Of a DNA stretch of 64,000 nucleotides, positions 22,564-36,179 are shown piece by piece (positions within the stretch are counted from its first letter, which is position 1; every line of letters starts with the position of its first letter). The notes below the pieces were generated by a model, which had not been told where the DNA came from, ran no database searches, and saw only the letters and a program-made list of their open reading frames with translations. A program made the translations under genes and the position numbers. The stretch is from Prinsepia uniflora. Taxonomy: Eukaryota; Streptophyta; Magnoliopsida; Rosales; Rosaceae. The stretch is from assembly GCA_032719365.1 (NCBI GenBank), contig CM064862.1, positions 56,077,840 through 56,141,839 on the forward strand. Reading direction: 5' to 3'.

Positions 22564-25374
22564 TGTCAGGACCCATCCTCAATCCCCCCGGGATTAACGA
22601 GGGACGACCCTGATCCCGTCTGATGCGGAGTGTCAGACAAGGAAAATTTCCAACCTTTGCCCTCTCGGGCTATCATAGTATGCCAGGATCCGGAGGAGGT
22701 ATGTGATATCTCGGTCTCTGCTACAGTCCGTACCGTATCCAACCTGAAGGGTATTAAAAACAGAAAGACTGTGAGTGGACAAAAAGTAATAAGTTTCGTA
22801 AAACACATTTATAAAAGATCTTTATACCCTTAACTAAAAACATGCATGCATAGTAAAATCATTTATCCAATCACATATGTTTAACAACCATATTTAGAGT
22901 CACAACCCCAAGTTCCGTAAATACAAGTTACACGGGCTCCTGCCCAAAACTATTTACAGAAAACCATAACATAGTAAACATATGTGGGATCTCAGCCCAA
23001 ATCCATTTATCATCATAAAACACAATTTCCCAAACCAATTGAAATCATGTTTATCCATTATATTTCATATCACCAAACCTGTCATGGTAAATAGAGCTAC
23101 GCGCGTGCTAACCGAAGTCTCAAACCCAAGTCTCTCCAGGGTCCACCCAGGTCAATGTCCGTAGATCAATGACCCTCCCTGGAGGTTACGAACCATGCCC
23201 TTCCTGAGAGTAAGGAACCCAACTCGGGGGCGACTAAACTTAGTCAGTGCTCCGTGACTACTTCGGGGTCCACCCAGGCCAACGACCCTCCCCGGAGGAG
23301 ATAATCATGTATAAAGGATGGCATACGAAACACCTTTTGAAATCATTCTTTAAACCTTTCAAGGATTCATGCCCGGCCCTCATAAGTCGTCATGAACCAT
23401 AAAATATTTTCAAGGGTTCATGCCGATTCCCATAAACCGTCATGAACCATAAAAACCATTTGTAACACATAGCTGGGCTATAGGCCCGAATCCATATACA
23501 AACTAGACCTCCGGTCCGAATTGTAAACCAACTGGGCCTCCGGCCCGATGCCTCATTAAATCAAATGGACCTCAAATCCGAGTGCTTGTAAATCAAATGG
23601 GTATCCTACCCAATTCCATATTTGCAAATCCGAAATTGATTTAAGGATCAAATGGGCCTCCAGCCCAAGAACGTCATTAAAAGGACTTCGAGTCCGAGGG
23701 TTTCTAAAGCAGATGGGTCTCGAACCCGAGTTTACCTTTTCAATTCCAAAACCATTTCATGAAATCATATCCAAAACCATAAGTACGGAAAATCAGCGTA
23801 AAGCTGGAAAATCTCAATTTACGTGCAAGCACGTAAATTGCCTCGAAATGCGTGAAACCATAAAATTCACCAATATCCAAATCAACATCATAGAATCACA
23901 TTCATAATCCATATAAAACATTTATGCATGCATCACAGTTTAGAAATCAAGGTCCACTCACAGACCGTCCTATGCTGCTGCCTCGGTTTGCGTGCCGTAA
24001 GCCTCACCGGGCAAATCATCGTCACCGGAACTCCCAAACTTGTCCAAATCAATCTCGAGGGTTACTAACTACCTTATTAACCTCTCATTGAAGTCCCGTA
24101 ATTTTCCTGAAATTTTTAACTATTTTTAATCCCGATCCGAAACCTTCTGATGCCCTGAACATTATCGAGACGGTGTCCGATCGACACAAAACCAGTCCAA
24201 AATGTTTGTCACATCAAATAGAAGATTTCACGTGTTGAAGACATTCCCAAATTATGGGACACGCGCCCCCACGCGCCCAATGAAGTCCCTGCGCGTGAGC
24301 CCACGCCCCGGGCACTATTCATCTTCTTCTTCACACGTCGAACCAGTTCACTGCAACTAGACCGGGTCGAATCGGTCTGGACCGAGCTGAATCGGTCTGG
24401 ACCGGTTCAAGGCCCTAAGTCGTCCATTTTCGGTCCATTTCAACCTACTTTAATCTCTAAATGTTCCTAATCTCATTTCCTATCATTTTACCATTTAAAA
24501 ACATAAGGATAAACACCAAAACTTTACCACCTTGGTCGGCCATGGTGGTGGTGACTTCCTCCACCGTCCACCGTCATCTCGGGCCGTCCTCACACACGAA
24601 AACCACCTCACTTGCCTCACCAGACCCCTAGAAACATAACCAAATAATTAGTTTCGATCTAAGACCCACAAAAACTGAAACCCAAATTTTGAATATAACA
24701 AAGGCCCTCGGGTTACTCACCTCTGCCGTCCACCACCGTGGTCCTCCATCGTCCTCACGTCACCGTCGTGTCTCATCACTCCTCACACGGTCTTGTTGTG
24801 GTAAGGTGATGTTGGTGGTGAGGGGTGGTGTTTGTGTTTGAAGAAAATGGAGAATGAAGAAATGGAGAATATAGCTTTCGGGTGTGTTTGAAGAACAAGG
24901 AAGAAATGCTGATTAGATGAGAGGGCCATTGATCTACGGACGAGCGTAGTGAAATCGACCTTCCGTGACCTATAACTTTCCCTTTCGAAGTCCGATTTTG
25001 ACGTGCCACCTGTCTACGGATTCGTATCATCCCGATCTACATAACGGTCCTCTGCCCTCGGCCATTGGACCTCCCAGTCCAAAAGTCAACTATTTGCCCT
25101 TTTTAACCAAAATTACCAAAATGCCCTTAAGCTTCCGAACGTCATAACTTCTTCATAGAATGTCGGAATTGAACGTGCCACCTGTCTATGAACTCGTGAC
25201 GTCACAAACTACATCACGGCCATTGGTCAAAGTCCATTTAACTTCCAGAATAAAAAGTCAACGTTTTACCCATTATAGGGGCAAAACGGTCATTTTGCAT
25301 CGTTCGTCCGATTTCGTCCAACTAATCATGATTAGTCACTAATCTAAGCCTGGAATACGGGACGGGTCATTATA
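22564..25374 (-). repeat. Left (3') LTR of element B
   Basis: Contains gatatctcggtctctgctac, GTGAGTGGAC at about 22770, an RY repeat catgcatgcat (about 22841), the stem-loop array 23470-23730, CCACTCACAGACCG (about 23954) and the 5' block. It ends degraded as GGGTCATTATA, directly followed by the polypurine tract. Confidence 0.85.
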
Positions 25375-25390
25375 ACCTTCCCTCCTTAAT
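25375..25390 (-). other. Polypurine tract of element B
   Basis: Plus-strand accttccctccttaat; minus AAGGAGGGAAGGT abutting the LTR start. It primes plus-strand DNA synthesis in LTR retrotransposons. Confidence 0.8.
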
Positions 25391-25812
25391 TAATTTTGTC
25401 CTCGAAATTCCAACCGACCTAATTCCAACCGTTCTTCCCTCCTTAATTAGTTTCATTCTCGAAATTCCAACTATCCTGATTCCACAACCAGCCCGTGGAA
25501 ATAATTCGATCTTATCTCATGTGTACGCTAGCACCCAATAGCCAACACAATACTTGTCTGCAACCAGATGTACCACTAATACTCACATCGTATCGACTAC
25601 GTTCGACCACGTCGAATGACAGTAATCGTACGTTCAGAACTGACACCACTTGTCAGTATCAGAGCAGCCTGAGTATCCTATGAGCTAACCATTTGTCAGA
25701 TCTACTATTTTGTTGACACAAACAACTCAAAAGTTTTCTTGCTCAATCACCAATCTATCCTGCCGTCTTCTCCCACTGGGAGTCACCAAATCTCACTAAT
25801 CGATCCACGTTG

Positions 25813-26240
25813 TGTCACGACCCGGCTCATCTAACACAATATTGTCCGCTTTAGGCCCAGCCCTCACGGTTTTGTTTTCGGGAGCTCACGTGCAACTTCC
25901 CAGTAGGTCACCCATCATGGGATTGCACCAGCCTCAACTCGCTTAACTTTGGGGTTCCAATCCCCCCCAAAGCCACTGAGCTCCCAAAAGGCCTTGTGTT
26001 AGATAGATACGTGCCCACACATATAAGGTACTTCACCTTTCCCTCCCCGAGCAATGTCCCCGAGCGATGTGGGATCGTTCACCGATATTACCTTTCCAAG
26101 CTCATGGGTCTGGCTCACCGTTCTTGCTTCTCAAGCTCACGGGTGTTGCTCACCGTTCTTTCTTCCAAGATCGGGTCTTACAATCCACCCCCCTTGGGGC
26201 CTAGCGTCCTCGTTGGCACACTTTCGGTTAGGGTCCAGCT
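25813..26240 (-). repeat. Cassandra LTR plus internal region within the chimera
   Basis: The 5S-like box C is visible on minus as catgatgggtgacctactgg (around 25905-25925). The primer-site copy is decayed (plus gctcacagatacc instead of gctctgatacc). Confidence 0.8.
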
Positions 26241-27901
26241 CACAGATACCGGGTACATCCCTCGCGTCCCGAACATCCTAAACGTTCCTCGTCCGCCTTG
26301 GGAAGTCCCGATCCTGTCAACAATCACCAAACTACGTGACTAACACGTTTACTAAGGTCCTCCTAATTTCCCACAAAAATCCCTGGGTCCTAAACGTAAC
26401 GAACCGAGACCCTAAACCTTCGACCTCGCGGAATTAACCCGAAAAAACGTCCGTTTAACTCGAAACCTATCCTAAAAGATCCGTTACAACATCTAGACCA
26501 AAAACCTAGTTGGAACTTTCCCCAGAAAACACCCCACGCGCCGTCCAAAGTGGCTGCGCGTGGACCTCACGCGCCTGCACAGTTACTGTTCATTTTCAAC
26601 CTCTCGACCCGTGTACTGTTCCGGACCGACGTGTCCGGTTCTCCGTCATCCGTCCACCATTTTTGCTCCTCTTTCCACCAATCTCTTCGTCCTCTACACA
26701 GTAATCCATTCCCCTCAACCAAACACTACAACACGACTTCTCAACCATCGTCTCAAGCTCGAAACAAAAACCACCCATACCCCTGTTTTTCAATCCGACC
26801 ACCCGCACACTTCCCCTTCACGGCTTCGACACCAAAAGGTTCCTAAGGACCTAAGGAATCGTTTAGCACCTACCAGACCCCTCGACTCGTACTCGAAAAC
26901 CACGACTTCCAGTTTGAACTTTCCCGGCAAAACAGAGCAAAGATACGCGCGTGCAAAGATACGCGCGCCGCCGCATTTCCTGGAGTCCACAGGGCTGTCC
27001 TAGCCTCCCTTCGAGCCTAAATTGCTCCACACACGGCAACACCACCACCAAGTTCCCTCAACACCTCTCTGTTTTTCCTGTGAACTCACACCCTGCACAT
27101 ACAAACACTCGACTTCTCCTCTCCTCTCACCACCTTCCTTGCACTCTCATCCTTCCCCAGGTCACAATCACACACTCAAGCACTCACACTCTCACCCAGA
27201 ACCCGATCGATTTCCCTCTCAAACCTCACTCTGTTTCCTCTCTTCTTCGAACAAACACGATGCACACACTGCACAATTTAAAACACACACTGTGCACTCC
27301 CTAGAAACCATAACACACACACCATGTGTCACCATCCCACAATCCCTCTCACAAATATCCACTTGCACCTGTACACTTGGCCTTATCAGATTGGCCCAAT
27401 TCTCAATGCACCCAAAGACCAAAATGCCCCTACTTGTGAGTCAAAATTATGATTATGCCATTGCCGTTCTAGACCCGTATCTTGCTAGTCCAATGTTCGA
27501 TGAAGACATGCCGCCTGTCGTTGAACTCAGGACGACGAGATCAACCTAACGGTCATCGGTCTACTAGTAAAAACCTTATCGTATGGAAAGTCAAATTTTT
27601 CCCCCTATTTTAACCAAATTACGGTAATGCCCTCAACCTTCCGAACATCATAACTTCCTCCTCGGATGTCGGAATCGGGCTTGCCACCTGTCTACGGACT
27701 CGTGACGTCCCGAACCACGTCGCGGTCATCGGTCAACAACCAATTGACCGTCCGAACTAAAAGTCAACCTTTTGCTCAAACTAGGGGCAAAATCATCATT
27801 CTACCCTAACTGACCAAAAGTAATCAACTAAACACCGATTAGACTCACTAATCTATTACTAATCACTTTACTAATCTCGGTTCTAGGGACGGGTCGTTAC
27901 A
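25813..27901 (-). mobile_element. Cassandra/LARD chimeric insertion
   Basis: A 2,089-bp unit flanked by perfect CGTTG duplications (25808-25812, 27902-27906) in the internal region of B. The left part (25813-26171) is a minus-strand Cassandra LTR (gtccgctttaggcccagccc, ccaaaaggccttgtgttag). Then comes the Cassandra internal region with polypurine tract (cccccttgggg) and decayed primer site to about 26240. Where the second Cassandra LTR should start, the sequence becomes the 5'-half of a LARD LTR, with gctgcgcgtggacctcacgc near 26550 and the common end block, ending GGGACGGGTCGTTACA. So one end is Cassandra and the other is LARD, yet they share one target duplication. Confidence 0.75.
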
Positions 27902-30702
27902 CGTTGACACCTTCGACAAACTGTCACTACTTGACAGTCGCGAGTCGAAAACTTACACTATATTTACTTGTGGTTACACCAACCACCAATTTACTCAACC
28001 TGAGTAAACACTTACCAACATCTTACTCGACCTGTGTGTAACCGGACGCATCAGAACGACTATGACCCAATGCACACTATCCAATGTTCAGTCCACGTCC
28101 TCGACTAATCAAATGGTATTAGAACTAAGCCGACTACCAACACGTTCACCAACGTACCACCGGTATAACCTATATACCATCACTAGGGACGTTAAGTATG
28201 CCCAGTATCGTACCTCAAACTACGCACATGGTACATACATCCATTACCAACCAGACTACAATAACAACCTAAGTCGTAGCCAATCACGTTTCTATTCTGG
28301 AGTCCTTCTGTCCAATACAGTACTAGACAAATCAAAACTCCGACCCATTATCCATTTCCAAATCCGAATCCGAAATCATCATTCCATAAACTAGTATTTG
28401 CAATGACCATTCCGAACCCAAATCCATAAATCCACTTTCAAGTTCCAAAATCGAATCCCGAATCGTCATCCAGAAATCCGATTCTAAAACCTGAAATCTC
28501 GTTCTCGACTACCGAGATGCACCAACTCTGAACCTTTCGGTTACCTGCTCAAACGATTAACACAATACAACCGATTGACTTAGGAAAGCCAATCACAATA
28601 TCCACACATCTAAGGTTGACAAAATCAGACCCCATCGGACATTTACTCGCCCGAGTAATATACCATACGGGATTTACTTCGAAAAGAAGTTGAGTCCCAT
28701 CATGCTCAACTCAAACATCCAAGTAAGAGTGATAAACTCTCCACCTATCAGGATCATCAAGATCACGATCCAGATATATCACTACGTCATCCGACCATAG
28801 ACTTCACGATCAAGATTCATCACTGCGTCACCCAACCATAAACGTCACGATCGAGGATCGTCACGATGCCCAAAGTCCTCAACCATTTCCCACATCTAAA
28901 CAGATCAGTCAATGACGAGACACGTCGAGACTGTGGGTTCTCTCTGATTACCTCGTATCAACCCTTGACATTCCACCTAGGAAAAACCAAAGATGATCTA
29001 ACACGATGACATCAAAACTCATCCTACGTGAATGCAACCAAAACTTGCTACACTCACCACGCCACGTAATCCAACATCGTCTGCCACCAAGCAGAAAATG
29101 AGAAATCTCGGTCACCTAACTTCGATATACTCAACTACTCCTGATGACCCAAGACAAATCCCGCGTTCACCAAACAATACACGACCAATGTACTGGTGAC
29201 ACAAACATCATCTACCATCATATACCATCATCCACCCTCATCTGCCATGGCAGAACCTGAGAAGTCACACTAATGACTTCGAAATACCCATTACCAATGC
29301 AGAAGTCCCGCATTCCACGTGTCACCTCAATTACAACCTTTCTCGATTCTTAAATTCTAACTATGTCGAAACCAACACACTCGGACATCAATCACGTGTC
29401 CCTCACCAGTCTACCTCTATCTGTGTTCCACTACCAGACCACAGATACAAAACACATGCCTATCTCGACGGAGTCACATCCCGATTCGCTATTCACCATC
29501 ATCACAATCACCGGCACCAGCACCAGCGCAAGTACCAGCACCAACACTAACTCCAGCACTAGTATCAGAACAAAGTGTGCGAATCAGAAAACCCTGGATC
29601 TCCGCTCATACCGAACGACGATCCCGTACCTCTACTCAAATTGGAGAAACTCTGTCCCCGCTGTACCCAACAACTCTAGGTACAGTCACCCTGACAACTC
29701 ATACGAGAAAAGGAAATGCTCCCTGAACATCCCCGATTCCCAACAACCGTAACTACAACCACTCTCGGTAGTAGTGCCTGCCAGAGACTCGTGCAGACCT
29801 AACCACCAGACATCACGATCTAGACTCCGCATCCAACGGAATCAATCACCTGTACAAACTACTCTGTATCCTCACTCCGAGATTCCATCGACAAGTACCA
29901 ACCCTGGTAACCTGTCCAACAACCTCTAACCTATCGTAACTAGACTAAACCAAAGGTCGTCTACCAAGTCGTCCATGACCTTAGTTGTACCAACAATCCA
30001 TCACAACTAAAGTAGCATGACAACCAACTAGGTCTAACCGATAAGTACAACCTCGGCTGCAGAGTGCAGTCCCAACACTAAGGCTAACATGACTAGACCG
30101 AACATGACCGACGGACGATCTCAACTTCGAAAAGTCATCAAATTCAAACCACTCTCCAACTCACCCTTCCGAACCATACACCCTAAGGTAGGGTTCCACG
30201 ATCACACCTAGAGGGACCAACCACGTGGTCTTGACATCGTAAGGACGTCAATCCAACCCTACCGTCAATCTAACTAGGATTCCTCGAAACCGACTGCTCC
30301 CGGCAGCATATCCATCTAACTCAACAAAATCCAACCATCGAATGGTCACAACACCGAATCAATTGTCAAATCGATCCTACGACATCGTGAAAGACGATCC
30401 CAACTAACCGTCTCACGATCAAAACTCCAAAGTACTGTTACGTTCATCCCTTCGTAGGGTCCCACACTGCCAACCTCGACAGTACTATGGAAACCCCGAC
30501 ATCAAATGCCAAACCAAGACATTTCACGATTCAATCCTACTAACTATCGTACCGGCATCCTAACTATCAGATTGACAACGAACTGTAGCCCATTGAGACA
30601 TCACATCCTCGACCTGCGCAATACTCCAAGAGCTCCACGGTTGCTCGAATAAAGACAACCCCGCTCTGATAGGCAATCATATGCTTTGATAAGCAATCCT
30701 AC
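27902..30702 (-). mobile_element. Element B internal region, non-coding
   Basis: Continues the sequence broken at 25812. It aligns along its length with the internal parts of A (33750-35363) and E (59190-61840), for example ccaacatcgtctgccaccaag and the trinucleotide-rich caccagcaccag stretch near 29515. No protease, RT or integrase motif is seen on either strand, and open frames such as 29363-29752 are not conserved. The conservation between copies therefore looks structural or simply reflects recent descent. Confidence 0.7.
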
Positions 30703-30714
30703 GCTCTGATACCA
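30703..30714 (-). other. Primer binding site of element B
   Basis: Minus TGGTATCAGAGC, two bases from the right LTR. Just upstream, gctctgatagg (30663-30673) and gctttgataag (30683-30693) are partial copies. Confidence 0.9.
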
Positions 30715-30716
30715 CC

Positions 30717-33700
30717 TGTCAGGACCCGTCCTCAATCCCCCCGGGATTAACGAGGGACGACCTTGATCCCGTCTGATACGGAGTGTCAGACAAGGGAAAT
30801 TTCCAACCTTTTCCCTTTCGGGCTATCAGAGTACGCCAGGATCCGAAGGAGGTATGTGATATCTCGGTCTCTGCTACAGTCCGCACCGTATCCAACCAGA
30901 AGGATATTAAAAACAGAAAGACTGTGAGTGGACAAAAAGTAATAAGTTTCGTAAAACACATTTATAAAAGATCTTTATACCCTTCACTAAAAAGCATGCA
31001 TGCATAGTAAAACCATTTATCCAATCACATATGTTTAGCAACCATATTTAGGGTCACAGCCCCAAGTTCCGTAAAAACAAGTCACACGGGCGCCTGCCCA
31101 AAACCATTTACACAAAACCAAAACATAGTAAACATATGTGGGATCTCAGCCCAAATCCATTTATCATCATAAAACACAATTTCACAAACCAATTGAAATC
31201 ATGTTTATCCATTATATTTCATATCACCAAACATGTCACGGTATATAGAGCTACGCGCGTGCTAATCGGGGTCTCAAACCCAAGTCTCTCCAGGGTCTAC
31301 CCACGTCCATGTCCGTAGATCAATGACCCTCCCTAGAGGTTACGAACCATACCCTTCCTGAGAGTAAGGAACCCAACTGGGGGGCGAATCCACTCAGTCA
31401 GTGCTCCGGGAATACTTTGGGGTCCACCCAGGCCAACGACCCTCCCCAGAGGAGACAATCATATATAAAGGATGGCATACGAAACACCTTTTGATATCAT
31501 TCTTCAAAGCTTTCAAGGATTCATGCCCGGCCCTCATAAGTCGTCATGAACCATAAAATCCTTTCAAGGGTTCATGCCGGTTCCAATAAACCGTCATGAA
31601 CCTTAAAAACCATTTGTAACACATAGTTGGGCCCTAGGCCCGAATCCACATACAAACTGAACCTCAGGTCCGAATTGTAAACCAACTGGGCCTCCGGCCC
31701 GATGCCTCGTTAAATCAAATGGACCTCAAGTCTGAGAGTTTGTAAATCAAATGGGTCTCCTACCCGATTCCATATTTGCAAATCCGAAATCGTTTTAAGG
31801 ATCAAATGGGCCTTCGACCCAAGAACGTCATTAAAAGGACTTCGAGTCCGAGGGTTTCCAAAGCAGATGGATCTCGAACCCGAGTTTACCTTTTCAATTC
31901 CAAAACCATTTCATGAAATCATATCCAAAACCATAAGTACGAAAAATCAGTGTAAAGCTGGAAAATCTCAATTTACGTGCAAGCACGTAAATTGCCTCGA
32001 AATGTGTGAAACCATAAAATTCACCAATATCCAAATCAACATCATAAAATCACATTAATAATCCATATAAAACATTTATGCATGCATCAAAGTTTAGAAA
32101 TCATGGTCCACTCACACACCGTCCCATGCTGCTACCTCGGTTAACGTGCCGTAAGCCTCACCGGGCAAATCATAGTCACCGGAACTCCTAAACCTGCCCG
32201 AATCAATCTAGAGGGTTACTAACTATCTTATTAACCTCTCATTGAAGTCCTGTAATTTTTCTGAATTTTTTTCTATTTTTAATCCTGATCTGAAACCTTC
32301 CGATGCCCCGAACATTATCGAGACGGTGTCCGATCAACACGAAACCAGTCCCAAAATGTTCCTTACATCGAATAGAAGATTTCACGTGTTCAAGACATCC
32401 CCAAATTATGGGACACGCGTCCCTACGCGCCCAATGAATTCCCTGCGCGTGAGCCCACGCGCCGGACACTATTCATCTTCTTCTTCACACGTCGAACCGG
32501 TTCACTGCAACTGGACCGGGTCGAACCGGTCTGGTTCGATTCAAGGCCCTAAGTCGTCCATTTTCGGTCCATTTCAACCTACTTTAATCCCTAAATGTTC
32601 CTAATCTCATTTCCTATCATTTTAACATTTAAAAACATAAGGATAAACACCAAAACCTTACCTCCTTGATCGGCGATGACGGTGGTGACTTCCTCCACCG
32701 TCCACCGTCATCCCAGGCCGTCCTAGCACACGAAAACCACCTCACCTGCCTCACCAGACCCCCAGAAACATAACCAAATAATTAGTTTCGATCCAAGACC
32801 CACAAAAACCGGAACCCGAATTTTGAATATAACAAATTCCCTCGGGTTACTCACCTCAGCCGTCCACCACCGTGGCTCGCCGTCGTCCTCACGTCACCGT
32901 CGTGTCTCATCACTCCTCACACGGTCATGCTGAGGTAAGGTGATGTTGGTGGTGAGGGGTGGTGTTTATGTTTGAAGAAAATAGAGAATGAGGAAATGGA
33001 GAATATGGCTTTCAGGTGTTTTTGAAGAACAAGGAAGAAATGCTGATCGGATGAGAGCGATGAGATGAGATGAGTGGTGAGGATTGAGGGATTAATTTGG
33101 AATGGATGGTTAGGATTTAGTGGAGGGTAGGATTAATTATAAAATAATCCAAAATATTATTATTTAATTAAACTAGATCCACTTTTTAGGGGATTGACCA
33201 ATGGGATGAGTGACACTTGTCACTCATCCATGGGTCCCGCTTAAAATATCTGGCCAATCAGATATTGCCAAATCATCACCGTCTCGAAGTACGTGCATAG
33301 TGAAATCGACCTTCCGTGACCTATAACTTTCCCGTTCGAAGTCCGATTTTGACGTGCCACATGTCGACGGATTCGTATTATCCCGATTTACGTAACGGTC
33401 CTTGGCCCTCAGCCATCAGACCTCCCAGTCCAAAAGTAAACTATTTGCCCCTTTTAACCAAAATTACCAAAATGCCCTTAAGCTTCCGAATGTCATAACT
33501 TCTTTCTTGAATGTCGGAATTGAACGTGCCACCTGTCTATGAACTCGTGACGTCACAAACTACGTCACGGTCATCGGTCAAAGTCCATTTGACCACCAGA
33601 ATGAAAAGTCAACGTTTTACCCATTCTAGGGGTAAAACGGTCATTTTGCATCGTTCGTCCGATTTCGTCAACTAATCACCGATTAACCTCACTAATCATG

Positions 33701-33744
33701 ATTAGTCACTAATCTAATCCTGGAATTCGGGACGGGTCGTTACA
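30717..33744 (-). repeat. Right (5') LTR of element B
   Basis: The most complete LTR here. Order on plus: TGTCAGGACCCGTCC, hairpin AATCCCCCCGGGATT, tgtcagacaaggg, the gatatctcggtctctgctac block, GTGAGTGGAC (30924-30933), RY repeat gcatgcatgcat (about 30994), stem-loop array (31620-31880), GTCCACTCAC (32106-32115), the gcgcgtgagcccacgcgcc block, CCAAT-type signal and 26-bp palindrome near 33204-33229, the 5' block and GGGACGGGTCGTTACA. Confidence 0.9.
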
Positions 33745-35377
33745 CAAATCGCGGGTCCACCAACCAACACAGGATCCATTTATTGGTGACAACAACCATC
33801 ATCTGCCATGGCAGAACATGAGAAGTCACCTTAAATGACTTCGAAATACCCATTACTAATGCGGAATCAAGCACTCCCCTCGTTGCCTCAAACACAACCT
33901 TTCTAGATTCCGAAGTTCCAACAATGTCGGAACCAACACACTCGGACATCTACCACGTGTCCGTAACTAGTCTAATTCATTACCAAATTCTTCTATCGGC
34001 TTATACCGTTTATGTACATCCAAAAAGATGTGGACCATTACTACTCGATCCTCACGTCTCAACTACTGTTGGATCCCATCCAGTCCATCACTATCTGAGG
34101 TCCACTGTCGGATCACAAATACCGAACATATGCCCATCTCGACGGAGTCACATCCCGACTCGTGACTCATCGTCATCACAATCACCTGCACCAGCACCAG
34201 TACCCAATGTGTGAATCAGCCAACCCTGGATATTTGCTCATACCGAGCAACGACCTCGTACCTCTGTTCAAGTTGGACAAACTCTGCCTCCCTCGTACCC
34301 AACAACTCTGGGTATAGTCACCTTGACAACTCGTACAAGGGAAGGAAACGTTCCCCGAACGTCCCCCGATTCACAACTACCACAACTACAACCACCCTTG
34401 ATAGTAGTGCCTTCCACAATTCGTGTAGACCCAACTACTAGGCATCGCTATCGAGACTTCGCATCTAACAAAATCAATCACCCGTACTAACTACTCTGTA
34501 CCCTCACTACGGGATTCCATCGACAAGTTCTAACCCTGGTAACCTGTCCAACCAATCTCTAACCAATCTTCTAAAAGATTATTATAATCTCGACTGTAAA
34601 GTGCAGTCCCATTACTAAATCTGACATGACACGACTGACCGACGATCTCGACTCCGAATAGTCGCTAGAACTAAACCACTCGCCGACTCACATTTCCGAA
34701 CCATACGACGAACACTAGGGTTTCCTACAAGGCCATCTACCAACTCTGTTGTACTCCCATTCTCTAGCCCATTAATCAACACTAGGGTTCACCTTCCCAG
34801 ACTATCCATCATGATTTAAGGTTCAAAAATCAAGCCCTAAGGTTCCTCTGAACCCAATTGCAGAAGGCAGTATAATCCACAATCTGACCGACCCCGCGGT
34901 CCTGACATCGTATGGATGTCAATCCAATCCTACTGTCAGCTCAACTAGGATTTCGCATTTCCAGACCATCACGCAAATGGGGTTCCATCGTTCAATTGAG
35001 GTTTGGGGAACCCGGCTGCTCCTAGCAGCATAACCATTCTAACTCAACATGATCCGACCATCTAATGGTCACACTCCATACTATCGTCATAACCAATCCT
35101 ACAACATCGTGAAAGACGATCCCGACATAACCGTGGGGACGGTTAAAACTCTAAAGTGCTATTTCGTTCATTCCTTGGTAGGGTCCCACACTGCCAACCA
35201 CGACACAACTATGGAAACCCCAGGCATCAAGTGTCGAACCAAAACAATCCATGATTCAACCCTACTAACTATCATACCGGCATCCTAACTATTAGGTTGA
35301 TAACGAACTGCAGCCCATAGAGACATCACATCCTCGACCTACGCGAACCACAAGAGCAAACCTGCGCTGATATCACT
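33745..35377 (-). mobile_element. Element A internal region, 5' part
   Basis: Resumes element A after the CAAAT duplication: the left side breaks at cccaagacaaat and this side continues caaatcgcgggtccacc, matching 29150-29170 of B and 60260-60280 of E. Non-coding. It ends with the primer site. Confidence 0.8.
35364..35375 (-). other. Primer binding site of element A (decayed)
   Basis: Plus gcgctgatatca, two mismatches from gctctgatacca, with the same two-base spacer to the LTR at 35378 as in B and E. Confidence 0.75.
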
Positions 35378-36179
35378 TGACACAACCCATCTCAATCCCC
35401 CCGGGATTAACACTGGATGTGCCATGCTCCCGTCTGACACAAATTGTCAGACCAGGGATAAAATAAAACCATCAGCTCGACCGGCTTCTAGAGCGTGCAA
35501 GGATCCAGTGGAGTAATGTGATGTCTCGGTCTCTACTACAGTATGCATCTGTGATCAACCTGAAGGGCATTAAAAACAAGGAAAGACTGTGAGTTGATGA
35601 AAATAAAAGAGTTCATAAAACATATTTCATAAAGACATTTATGTCCTTCACTAAAAAACATGTATGCATAGAAAAATCCATTAATAGGGTCTCAGCCTCA
35701 AGTTCCGCAAATTCAAGTCATAAGGGCACCTGCCCAAATCCATTTACTCAATTCCATAATCATATCAAACATATGTGGGAACTCAGCCTAAATCCATTTA
35801 TTATTCACAAAACACAATTTCGCAAATCCAAGAAATCATGTTTATCATATATCATATAACCAATCCTGTCAGGGTTTCTAAAACTTCGCGTGTGCTACCC
35901 GGGGTCTCAAATCCCAAGTCTCCCCAGTTTCAACCCAGGTCAATGTCCGTAGATCAATGACCCTCCCTGGGGGTTATAATCCATAATAGCATTCCTAAGA
36001 GTAAGGTACCCAACGGGGGCGACTCCACTCAGTTAGTGCTCGGTGACTACTCCGGGGTCCATCCAGGCCAACGACCAGCCCCGGAGGAGACAATCCATAA
36101 TATATAAGGACGGTATATGAAAAACCATTTGAAATCATTCTCAAAATCTTTCAAAGGTTCATGCCCGGTTCCTATAAAC

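Larger units (their letters stand above)
22564..33744 (-). mobile_element. Element B: complete LARD inserted in element A
   Basis: An 11.2-kb element bounded by TGTCAGGACCC and GGGTCGTTACA and flanked by perfect CAAAT duplications (22559-22563, 33745-33749). The left LTR is 22564-25374 (2,811 bp) and the right LTR 30717-33744 (3,028 bp). The left one has lost about 200 bp near 24920, which removes its palindrome. In a hand comparison of about 105 bp (22690-22795 against the equivalent on the right) the LTRs differ at 4 sites, so the insertion is fairly recent. The internal region is about 3.2 kb without the nested chimera and has no gag or pol motif. Confidence 0.9.

Noticed and set aside
27022..27549. 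175-aa plus-strand frame and overlapping frames at 26550-27304
   Set aside because: Low-complexity His/Thr/Ser/Pro reading of CA-rich LTR DNA, antisense to the element, with no domain.
29363..29752. 129-aa Thr/Ser-rich frame in the B internal region
   Set aside because: Collinear regions of A (33924-34441) and E (60540-60883) do not keep the frame, and it is antisense to the element.
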